From Lewinellaceae bacterium (GTDB taxonomy: Bacteria > Bacteroidota > Bacteroidia > Chitinophagales > Saprospiraceae), in assembly GCA_020636005.1 (NCBI GenBank), contig JACJYR010000011.1, positions 62,001 through 126,000 of the forward strand: 64,000 nt of DNA, written 5' to 3'. The translations under genes were made by a program, and so were the position numbers. Of this stretch, positions 26,337-33,769 are shown piece after piece. The notes under the pieces were generated by a model. The model had not been told where the DNA came from, did not search any database, and was given only the letters and a program-made list of their open reading frames with translations. Numbering within the stretch: position 1 is the stretch's first letter; each line of letters begins with the position of its first letter.

Positions 26337-26376
26337 GGCATGATGCCGGCTCCCTGAAGTGCGGCAATACTTCCAC
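26337..26376 (-). pseudogene. Short relic of an S74 gene 3' end
   Basis: GGCATGATGCCGGCTCCCTG followed by AAGTGCGGCAATA resembles the stop-proximal 'CCCATGCTTGCGAGGGCGGCGGTGA' region of the intact genes at reduced identity. No frame is preserved. The weakest of the relics. Confidence 0.35.
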
Positions 26377-26416
26377 CCTGCGCACCTGTTTTTTTTTTGG
26401 CACCACTCCCTGCGAT

Positions 26417-28033
26417 TCAAGGGCAAACAAATATGTTCGCCTCGAAGACAGCGCCCAAAAACACTTCAAAATTGTGGCTCAACAAAACGCCCGAATTGGA
26501 ATGGAACCTCACCAATGTTGAGTTGGCTACCGTCGCATCGTAGGAAGTCAAATCACCCGACGACCAGTAGGTGCCAGCCGGAACGGGCATACCCGTGACC
26601 ACAAGGTTTGGTGTACATACCTCCGTAAAGAAATTTGTTTCCGTGCAACTACCTGCCGGCCCGATCCCATTGTAGGGGGTGACTTTCACATAAATACTTG
26701 AGTTGTAGGGGAAGTCGCCCGGAGGGTTGTAGGTGGTGACATTGCCCACGTCGAAGTTGTTCAAAATATCCGTACCACCAGGGGAAGTGCCAACATTTAA
26801 ACGGTATCCGGTGGGGCTGCCCGTTGCCGCAGGCCAACTTAGTGAAGTTGTCACAGGCACATAGTACGTGCCGTTGGCCGGGTTGCTCAGGGAGGTGCAG
26901 GCTGGGGGACCACCAAAAATGAAGGAATGGTCAGAGGTGATGCCCTGGTAAACCGTCTCAAACTTCCAGGTGCCGTAAGGCCCGCCGGAAGGCAAAGTCC
27001 ATGACCACCACCAATAGGATGCCGCATAGTCAACGGAGGAGGAAGCCGTCCAGGTTTGCCATATCGAATTGTCGGGTCGCCGGATCCGGTAGGTCGTCAC
27101 CTGGCCCGCCAACTGGTCGTGGTAGTAGGCCGCCGTATAGACAGTGTTTCCCGGCAGGAAATTATCGGAGAAGTTGGTGCTTTCGTTCGTGCCGGGACAA
27201 CCAAGTACCGGTGCGGCGCTATGGGTGAGCAGGGCATTCAAGGTTGATTCGTTGTAGGGCTTCTGGGCCACCCACCAAGTCTGCGGGTTCAGGCTGTTGC
27301 AAGGCCCCTGATAGGGGTCGATCAGGTTGCCGGTATTGTAGGGCAGTGCTTTATATACCTCGAAATGGAGGTGCGGTGCGGTGGAGCAGCCGGAACTGGC
27401 CACCACACCGAGGTATTCCCCTGCCACCACCGTCTGTCCAACGGTTTTGGAGGTCAGGGAGTTGGTCTTCATGTGGCCGTACCATGCGATGGAGCCGTCG
27501 GCGTGCTGCACGTACACGGCGTTCCAGTTGCCGCTGCAGGAGCAGTGGTTGTCGGCGTTGCCGTCCGTTTTGCCGATGATGGTGCCAGGCTCTGCCGCTA
27601 TGACCTCCACGTAGTTGTTGTCGTAGAGGTACCAGGGGAAGGGCCAGGTGAAGATGTCCGTGCCGAAGTGGCCGTCGTAGGTGCGGCTGCCGCAGTTGTA
27701 GTCCAGGAGGTTGCCCGCTGTCAGGTCTTGATCCACAAAGTTGCTGATGCCGTAATAACTGGGCCAAGACAGGGCCGCCGTTTGTTGCAGGGGCCAATCG
27801 AAGCTGACAACCATGTTCTCTGCTCCAGGTGCCCCTAAATTGACGCCGCTTTTTTTCAGTTGTTTTACATTTTCCGCCAGCATCTGTTCGATGGCGGACC
27901 GCTCTGCGGGGGTCAGGCATTCCGTTTTTTCGGGTTCAAAGCCGCCGCCGCCGTGGTCGAGATAGGGCGTTTTATTTTGGGAAAACGAGTAGGTAAATAT
28001 AAACAGGATGGGCAAGCTGATAAGCAGGCGCAT
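26417..28033 (-). CDS. Secreted M23 (LytM-type) metallopeptidase with GCX-type C-terminal module
   Basis: Protein of 538 aa with a signal peptide (MRLLISLPILFIFTYSFSQ). The peptidase M23 domain (about 105-240) has the zinc ligands H122 and D126 in GHFGTD and H221/H223 in HLHFEV, plus the typical GTIIGKTDG and VAGEYLGVVASSG segments. M23 enzymes cut cell-wall peptide cross-links or process other peptides. A jelly-roll-like region (about 270-375) is followed by a fibronectin-III-like module (about 375-470: GYRLNVGTSPGGTDILNNFD) that also occurs in the proteins at 40964 and 56390. The C-terminal module is of the 'CTPNLVV' subtype and ends in VCP. The full set of metal ligands argues for an active enzyme. 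Exported, probably surface-attached; target cell wall (own or foreign) unknown. Confidence 0.92.
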   Translation of the reverse strand: MRLLISLPILFIFTYSFSQNKTPYLDHGGGGFEPEKTECLTPAERSAIEQMLAENVKQLKKSGVNLGAPGAENMVVSFDWPLQQTAALSWPSYYGISNFVDQDLTAGNLLDYNCGSRTYDGHFGTDIFTWPFPWYLYDNNYVEVIAAEPGTIIGKTDGNADNHCSCSGNWNAVYVQHADGSIAWYGHMKTNSLTSKTVGQTVVAGEYLGVVASSGCSTAPHLHFEVYKALPYNTGNLIDPYQGPCNSLNPQTWWVAQKPYNESTLNALLTHSAAPVLGCPGTNESTNFSDNFLPGNTVYTAAYYHDQLAGQVTTYRIRRPDNSIWQTWTASSSVDYAASYWWWSWTLPSGGPYGTWKFETVYQGITSDHSFIFGGPPACTSLSNPANGTYYVPVTTSLSWPAATGSPTGYRLNVGTSPGGTDILNNFDVGNVTTYNPPGDFPYNSSIYVKVTPYNGIGPAGSCTETNFFTEVCTPNLVVTGMPVPAGTYWSSGDLTSYDATVANSTLVRFHSNSGVLLSHNFEVFLGAVFEANIFVCP

Positions 28034-28307
28034 GATGTGAGGGTTTAGTGGTTAAAATAGTTTTTCCAGCATAGAAAAACCAGCAATCATCAAGTGCCAA
28101 ACATAATGATTCTACCTGTTTTTGTTGATTTTTTGATGGGTCAATTTTGTACTTTCCTGGCCCTGGATTTTTGGTAGCAGCTGGTAAAAGGCGCAGGGGA
28201 GACGGCCCTGTTTGAAGCAAATCAGCCATCAGCCCTGTTTTTGATGCCCGGATGCACCCGTATTTTGCAAGGCCGGGCAGGTTTGGCCTCCCGGAAAAGC
28301 CCGATGG

Positions 28308-28337
28308 TTGAAAGTCGTGCCAACTGTCCGATATTTG
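28308..28337 (+). promoter_or_regulatory. Candidate promoter of the KilA-N gene
   Basis: TTG at 28308-28310, 19-bp spacer, GATATTTG at 28330-28337 (7 of 8 to TAnnTTTG), about 45 bases before the ATG at 28382. The rest of the 348-bp divergent gap (28034-28381) shows no repeat or other gene. Confidence 0.35.
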
Positions 28338-28381
28338 CGGGCAACTGGGAGAGCAAATAACGGAACATAAACCCGATACAG

Positions 28382-29212
28382 ATGGACAAACAGAAAATCA
28401 ATGTCGAGGGGCTGGCCATCTCGATGGAGAAGACCGCCTTTGGCGATTACATCTCCTTGACCGACATCGCCAAACAATCAGAAAGGAAGGCGGGGCTTAT
28501 CATCATTGACTGGCTCCGCAACCGTAGCACCCTGCGTTTTTTGGAGGCGTGGGAGCAGCAGTACAACCCCGGTTTTAAAGTTATGCAAATGCGTAACTTT
28601 AAAGAACTGGCCGACGACAGCCGCCTCGACATCACTCCGCAGCGGTTCATCGAGCAGACAGGGGCCATCGGCCTTACCTCGAAATCGGGGCGGTATGGCG
28701 GCACGTATGGCCACCAGCATATTGCCCTGAATTTTTGCTATTGGATAAGCCCCGAATTCCAGGTCTATTTCATCCAGGAGTTTGAACGGCTTAAAAAGGA
28801 CGAGGCCGAGCGGCTGGGCCTTTCCTGGAACCTGCGCCGGGAACTCTCCAAGGCAAATTACCCCATCCATACGGACGCCGTACGCGAGAACCTCGTGCCG
28901 CTGCTGGACTGGAACACGAAACGGGAGGGGCTGCACTTCGCCAGCGAAGCAGACCTTTTGAACCTTGCCGTGTTCGGGATGACCGCCAAGCAATGGAGGG
29001 AAGCCAACCCGGAGGCCAAGGGCAATATCCGGGACACCGCCAGCGAAGTGGAACTGCAAGTATTGGCCAATATGGAAAGTACGAACGCCACTTTGATAAA
29101 CATGGGGTTCACCAGGGAAGAACGGTTTGCCAGCCTGTCGCAACGGGCAGCCCGTGAAATCGAAATACTGGAAGCCGCAAAAACCACGGAGAAGATAAAA
29201 AAACTGAAATGA
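28382..29212 (+). CDS. KilA-N domain DNA-binding protein
   Basis: Cytoplasmic protein of 276 aa without signal peptide. Residues about 10-115 match the KilA-N domain (GDYISLTDIAKQ, DWLRNRSTLRFLEAWE, YGGTYGHQHIALNFCYWISPEF). The rest is helical and charged (FERLKKDEAERLGLSWNLRR, then NLAVFGMTAKQWREANP). KilA-N proteins are widespread in phages and as isolated bacterial genes, where they bind DNA and some act as antirepressors; this longer bacterial form is often found alone or near restriction and toxin genes. No such partners are here. It faces away from the secreted-protein genes, and neither neighbour suggests a shared function. Probably an acquired gene (inference). Confidence 0.85.
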   Translation: MDKQKINVEGLAISMEKTAFGDYISLTDIAKQSERKAGLIIIDWLRNRSTLRFLEAWEQQYNPGFKVMQMRNFKELADDSRLDITPQRFIEQTGAIGLTSKSGRYGGTYGHQHIALNFCYWISPEFQVYFIQEFERLKKDEAERLGLSWNLRRELSKANYPIHTDAVRENLVPLLDWNTKREGLHFASEADLLNLAVFGMTAKQWREANPEAKGNIRDTASEVELQVLANMESTNATLINMGFTREERFASLSQRAAREIEILEAAKTTEKIKKLK

Positions 29213-29526
29213 CCGGGCTGGTGGGGATGGCCCCTGGTTGATCTGTTGCCGGTGGTGCAGATAGGCTGAGTTTGTTTGGGTGTTTGAGTGTTTTGGCAGG
29301 TTGGTTTTTTAATGGCTTGCTGATCGTTGGTGTAGTACCCTACCCTTCTATGGTTTGGCATTGGCTTGAAAAAGAAGTGGTTGATTTTGGTGTTGGGCGC
29401 AGGCCGTTAGGCAGCACCCAGTTTTCTTGTGGGGATGAATGTTACTTGCCATTTTTGGATGCCGTGCGCTATTATGATACGTACTTTGTATGCGCATAAA
29501 AGTTATGCACTTTTGTTTTTTATCAA
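29213..29526. other. Intergenic stretch without a recognisable gene
   Basis: An open frame at 29272-29499 has no recognisable product and no ribosome-binding context. No inverted repeat of note was seen before the 113-bp repeat at 29527. Confidence 0.45.
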
Positions 29527-29641
29527 TTTAGGATCGAAGGAAAAATAATCCCGATGTGAAATCGGGATTATTTTTAAAATACCCTTCCAGTACTGGGGTT
29601 TCAAAATCAAAATAGCGAAGTTATTTTTTCATCGTTACTTA
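29527..29641 (+). repeat. 113-bp intergenic repeat, copy 2 (hairpin loop inverted)
   Basis: Same boundaries and flanks as copy 1 (TTAGGATCGAAGG ... CATCGTTACTTAA), with hairpin AATAATCCCGAT / ATCGGGATTATT, but the loop reads GTGAA, the reverse complement of the TTCAC in copies 1 and 3. The following 29642-30018 holds only short unconvincing frames. Confidence 0.85.
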
Positions 29642-30018
29642 ACATGATTGAACTATGAGCAAACCACTTCCCTATGCGTAAAGGGATCAGCCCTCCTTTC
29701 CCTAAAAAAGAAGACTTCAACGTCCCCGATTTTCCCAAAAAACAAAAATGAAAAGCTCGCCACCCCCCGAACAAAACCAACCCACCACCACCTTATTCCA
29801 TTGGTGGCGCCTGCCGGGGTCAGGCCTACACTCGCTCCTTTAATTTGAGTATGGTTTTTGCCGAAAAAAGCACAACCCACCTCAGCTTTTCCCATGAAAT
29901 TGGAAACGGAAACGGAAACACGGAGATAAAGAACACATCGCGTATACAAAGCCTTTTTTGTGCCCGCTTTGCCGCTGTATCGCTGTGTTTAAAAACTCAC
30001 TGAAAACAAATCCACTGT

Positions 30019-33000
30019 ATGAAAAAACCACTTTTACACTTTGTCAGCGCCCTCTTTTTCCTTCCTGTTTTGCTTCATGCCCAGCCCCTTCCCCACCCCA
30101 TCCTTTTTTGTACCCAGGTGCCCAATCCGAACGGCTTTGGCTCTTCCATGGAGACCTTCGGCAACCACAACGCCAGCATGGACGCCGTGCCACGGGGCGG
30201 CGACCTCTACATCCGCTACCCCGATGGTACGCTGAAAAACCTGACCCAACTCGCCGGGTACGGGCAAAACGGGATGCAGGGCGCTACCGCCATTGCCGTG
30301 CGCGACCCGCATGTACATTGGGACGGGCAGAAGGCGCTGTTCAGCATGGTCGTCGGTGCGCCGACGCAGCAGTACCAGGTCAATACCTACCACTGGCAGC
30401 TTTACGAGGTGACCGGGCTGGGGCAAAACGACACGCCCGTCATCACGCTGGTGCCCAACCAACCGGCGGGCTACAACAACGTCAACCCCATCTACGGCAC
30501 GGACGACCGCATCATCTTTGCCTCCGACCGGGCGAGGGGCGGCTATGCCCACCTCTACCCGCAACTGGACGAATACGAGACTTCCCGCATCGTGAGCGGC
30601 CTGTGGCGGCTCGACCCCAAAGCCTGCAACATGGCGGATGGGCTGGAGATGCTGACCCACTCCCCTTCCGGAGACTTTTCGCCCATCATTGACCATGCGG
30701 GGCGGGTCGTTTTCACCCGCTGGGATCACCTGCAGCGCGACCAGCAGGCTGATGCCGACATCATGAACAACGCTGGCTACGGCACCTTCAACTACACCAG
30801 CGAGGCCGCCAATGCCACCCCGTTCAACATTTACCCCGACATAGAAGTGTTCCCCGAACCGCGCAGCAGCCGCACCGACCTGCTTGCCCTCCCCGAATGG
30901 CAGGGCTTTAACGGCCAAACTTTCAACATCTTCAACCCCTGGATGATGAACGAGGACGGCACCGAGCTCGAAATGCTCAACCACCTCGGCAGGCACGAAA
31001 TGGGCGGCAATTATTTTGACGCAAACCTCTATGCCGACCCCAACCTGCATTATTTTTACTCCTCCTCGGCACCGACGCCGAACCCCATCCGTTCTATGTT
31101 CCAAATGCAGGAATCACCGATCACGCCCGGCCTGTTTTATGGCACCGAGGCGGGGGAGTTCGGCTCCCACGCTTCCGGGATGATTGTTTCCGTATTCGCA
31201 CCGCCAGGCACCAATGCGGAGCAGGTACTCATCAACCACATTACCCACCCGGAAACCCGCACGCCCGACAGCAACCCTCCACCCGAACACACCGGCCTGT
31301 ACCGCAACCCCTTGCCTTTGTCCAACGGGCAGGTACTCGTGATGCACACCTCCGAAACGGATTACGACCAAAACATCGGCACCAGTTCGATGCCCAAGAG
31401 CAGCTACGATTACAGGTTGCGCTTCCTCATCCCGCATACGGGCGTTTACCTCAAAGCCGACACCCTCAACAACCTGACGGGTGCCGGCATTTCCAAAACG
31501 GTGTCGTGGTGGAGCCCCGACCAGTTGCGGACTTACAGTGGTTTGCTGTGGGAAACCTTTCCCGTAGAAGTGCGCCCTACCCCGCGCCCTGTCAATCCGA
31601 CGAATGGGGTTGAAACAGTGCCAACCATTGAACAGTCACTCTTCACAGCAGCCAATGTGGACCTGCACGATTTCAAAAAATTCCTCCGCCGGAATAATAT
31701 CTCCATGCTCGTCACCCGCGACGTGACCAGCCGCGACGATGCCGACGAGCAGCAGCCGTTTAACCTGAAAGTCTATGACAGCGCCCACCAAACGGTGGAC
31801 GTGGCGACGCCAGACAGCCTTTATACGGTGAAATACATGCGCTTTGTGCAGGCCGACCAGCTCCGGGGTTGGGGCGGACAGAGCAACCCCCATCCTGGCC
31901 GCAGGCCAATTGCCCAGTATCTGCACGATTCATTGTCAACGGTTTACAACCTGCCTACCACCGGCCCAATGGGCAGCCAGAATATTTCCCCGGACGGCTC
32001 GGTGGCCGCCATCGTACCTGCCAACCGCGCCCTGTCGTGGCAATTGGCGGACTCCATCAACCGGAGCATCGTACACGAGCGGCTGTGGCTGAGCACGGTG
32101 CCGGGCGAGGTGCGCGTCTGCACCTCCTGCCACGGCGAGAGCAACCTCAACCAGGCCGGGCAGCCCTCCCCTACCAACCCGCCGCTGGCCTTGACCGATC
32201 TGCTCAACCACATCAAAGTTTTTGACCGCGACAACGACGGCATCACCGACATCTACGACGCCTACCCGACCGACCCATCCCGCCACATCGCCGAGCCTTT
32301 GAGCGAAGAATTCCTGGCGGGCCTGGTCAACTGGATCAATGAAAATCCTAATAGCGACGCCGTATCATGGCAGGCGCAATCGGCTGTCCCCTGTGGCGGG
32401 ACTTCTGCCGCCATCAACAACCAGGCAGCCAATGTGCCAGGCACTTTCGACCGCCTGCGCCGCTTTGTGGATTTGGACAACCTGGACGATGTGAAACTGA
32501 GCTTCAAAGTGGCCTATGCCAGGTACGATGCTGTGAAATTTGACCGCCTGCGCGTACATGCCCTCACCTGCGATGGCGGGGATGAAATCATTTATGATAA
32601 ATCCGGCAGCGAACTCGCCACAGCGCCCGACCAGACTGCGCTGTTTACCCCGGCAGATTGCAACCAATGGCGCACTGAGTGCGTCAATTTGACGGCTTAT
32701 GCAGGTAAAACTGTGGAACTGGTTTTTGAAAACGTGAGTGGCTGGGGCAACCGGCTTTTCCTGGACAGCATACGGGTGCAGGAGTTGGATACAGGCAACC
32801 CACTGCCCACTTTCAGCGGCGAGGAAAATCCTTGTGCCAATGATGTGCAGGCTTACACGCTTACCTCGACCCATCCACCGGGGACAACCTACCTCTGGGA
32901 TGTGAGCGGCGGCACTTTGCAGTCGGGACAGGGAACGACGGGTATTTCCGTGCAATGGGGAGCAGGGGGCGAAGGCAGTGTGAGCGTGAGGGCCGGACAA

Positions 33001-33480
33001 GCCTGTGTTGCCACCACCACTAAAGCTATCTCCATCCATGCGCCGCCCGTCATCAATGCACCTGCGGTCACACAGCCAGGTTGCCTCGTTCCGACCGGCA
33101 CGATTGTGCAGTCGGCCAGCGGTTCCGGTTTGTTGGAATACAGCATCAACAACGGGGCAAGCTACCAGGCCTCCCCCACGTTTTCTGGCCTGGCGGTTGG
33201 CAGCTATCAATTGATGGCAAGGCCGCAGGCTGCGCCTTCTTGCACGGCTACCTTTACGGGCAACCCCGTCCTGTTGAGCCTGCCGCCCAATACCCTGGCC
33301 GTGGACGGCACCCCCATTTCCAGCGGCACCTACCGGGCGGAAGTGCTGCTGCATTCGGCGGGGATGGTGGCCAATGGCGGGAATGTCATTTTCTCCGCTG
33401 GCCAGGAAGTGCTGTTGAATCCTTTGTTTGAGGTACAGTTGGGCGGGGTGCTGGAGGTGTTGCTGCCAGGTTGCTATTGA
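30019..33480 (+). CDS. Secreted beta-propeller / cytochrome c protein (HzsA-related type) with GCX-type C-terminal module
   Basis: Protein of 1153 aa with a signal peptide (MKKPLLHFVSALFFLPVLLHAQ). Residues about 30-560 form a TolB/PD40-like propeller (GTDDRIIFASDRARGGYAHLY, FSPIIDHAGRVVFTRWDHLQ). A single c-type heme site VCTSCH follows, with C701, C704 and H705. Next are a calcium-binding DxDxDG motif (DRDNDGITDIYDAYPTDPS, about 735-753), a jelly-roll-like domain (about 800-920), a PKD-like domain (about 930-1000), one copy of the APAVTQPGC module (about 1010-1085), and the shared C-terminal module ending PGCY. The propeller plus CxxCH layout recalls the family named after the hydrazine synthase alpha subunit; that name is a structural resemblance, and hydrazine chemistry is not implied. 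It is the only gene with the shared C-terminal module that lies on the plus strand. Role: probably extracellular redox or binding protein. Confidence 0.75.
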   Translation: MKKPLLHFVSALFFLPVLLHAQPLPHPILFCTQVPNPNGFGSSMETFGNHNASMDAVPRGGDLYIRYPDGTLKNLTQLAGYGQNGMQGATAIAVRDPHVHWDGQKALFSMVVGAPTQQYQVNTYHWQLYEVTGLGQNDTPVITLVPNQPAGYNNVNPIYGTDDRIIFASDRARGGYAHLYPQLDEYETSRIVSGLWRLDPKACNMADGLEMLTHSPSGDFSPIIDHAGRVVFTRWDHLQRDQQADADIMNNAGYGTFNYTSEAANATPFNIYPDIEVFPEPRSSRTDLLALPEWQGFNGQTFNIFNPWMMNEDGTELEMLNHLGRHEMGGNYFDANLYADPNLHYFYSSSAPTPNPIRSMFQMQESPITPGLFYGTEAGEFGSHASGMIVSVFAPPGTNAEQVLINHITHPETRTPDSNPPPEHTGLYRNPLPLSNGQVLVMHTSETDYDQNIGTSSMPKSSYDYRLRFLIPHTGVYLKADTLNNLTGAGISKTVSWWSPDQLRTYSGLLWETFPVEVRPTPRPVNPTNGVETVPTIEQSLFTAANVDLHDFKKFLRRNNISMLVTRDVTSRDDADEQQPFNLKVYDSAHQTVDVATPDSLYTVKYMRFVQADQLRGWGGQSNPHPGRRPIAQYLHDSLSTVYNLPTTGPMGSQNISPDGSVAAIVPANRALSWQLADSINRSIVHERLWLSTVPGEVRVCTSCHGESNLNQAGQPSPTNPPLALTDLLNHIKVFDRDNDGITDIYDAYPTDPSRHIAEPLSEEFLAGLVNWINENPNSDAVSWQAQSAVPCGGTSAAINNQAANVPGTFDRLRRFVDLDNLDDVKLSFKVAYARYDAVKFDRLRVHALTCDGGDEIIYDKSGSELATAPDQTALFTPADCNQWRTECVNLTAYAGKTVELVFENVSGWGNRLFLDSIRVQELDTGNPLPTFSGEENPCANDVQAYTLTSTHPPGTTYLWDVSGGTLQSGQGTTGISVQWGAGGEGSVSVRAGQACVATTTKAISIHAPPVINAPAVTQPGCLVPTGTIVQSASGSGLLEYSINNGASYQASPTFSGLAVGSYQLMARPQAAPSCTATFTGNPVLLSLPPNTLAVDGTPISSGTYRAEVLLHSAGMVANGGNVIFSAGQEVLLNPLFEVQLGGVLEVLLPGCY

Positions 33481-33525
33481 AAAATTAGCGGTGCAGCATA
33501 AATAAGATTTTCCGGCCCCTTCCAC

Positions 33526-33552
33526 CAGGTGCGGTTTAAACCGCACCCTGGC
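33526..33552 (+). terminator. Hairpin after the propeller/cytochrome gene
   Basis: CCAGGTGCGGTTT pairs with AAACCGCACCCTGG with a single bulged base, 45 bases after the stop. There is no T-run after it, so termination is less certain than for the next hairpin. Confidence 0.45.
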
Positions 33553-33651
33553 CGCCGAAGGGGTTACGAACGAGGGCTCATTTGCCCAATCGTACATTCG
33601 ATACGCCGCCGAAAAAGTTACGAACGAGGGCTGACGATTTGCCCAATCGTA
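33552..33651. repeat. Pair of 45-bp direct repeats
   Basis: GCCGCCGAA...GTTACGAACGAGGGCT...TTTGCCCAATCGTA occurs at 33552-33595 and again at 33605-33651 with small differences; the second copy has an insertion that creates the hairpin at 33629-33662. Confidence 0.7.
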
Positions 33652-33662
33652 AATCGTCAGCC
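33629..33662 (+). terminator. Rho-independent terminator of the 30019-33480 gene
   Basis: Perfect 12-bp arms GGCTGACGATTT / AAATCGTCAGCC followed on the plus strand by GTTTTAG and a T-rich stretch. It separates the plus-strand gene from the converging minus-strand gene at 33770. Confidence 0.7.
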
Positions 33663-33694
33663 GTTTTAGTTCCGTTTCTTTTATTGTAACCCTA

Positions 33695-33760
33695 CCTCTA
33701 TGCCCATGCCTTGCCCGGCAGACGCAATTTTGTCAAGTTGGGATTTTAAGGCACCCTTCT
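33695..33760 (-). pseudogene. Relic of an S74 gene 3' end
   Basis: The minus strand reads ...AAATCCCAACTTGACAAAATT, matching the codons for the K-x-QLDKI segment at the C-terminus of the 5320 and 23883 proteins, followed by a degenerate GGCAAGGCATGGGCATAGAGG. No upstream frame remains; the gene at 33770 is unrelated. Confidence 0.6.
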
Positions 33761-33769
33761 ACCATCCTT

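Noticed and set aside
5320..29212. Remnant prophage (tail-fiber proteins plus KilA-N)
   Set aside because: No capsid, terminase, portal, integrase or lysis genes; fibre proteins have signal peptides and belong to chromosomal Bacteroidota families.
29642..30018. Small open frames between the repeat and the propeller/cytochrome gene (29648-29848 and others)
   Set aside because: No ribosome-binding context, no recognisable product, overlapping frames on both strands.
30019..33480. Hydrazine synthase alpha subunit
   Set aside because: Only one heme motif, no neighbouring beta/gamma subunits or other anammox genes; only the broad propeller/heme layout is shared.
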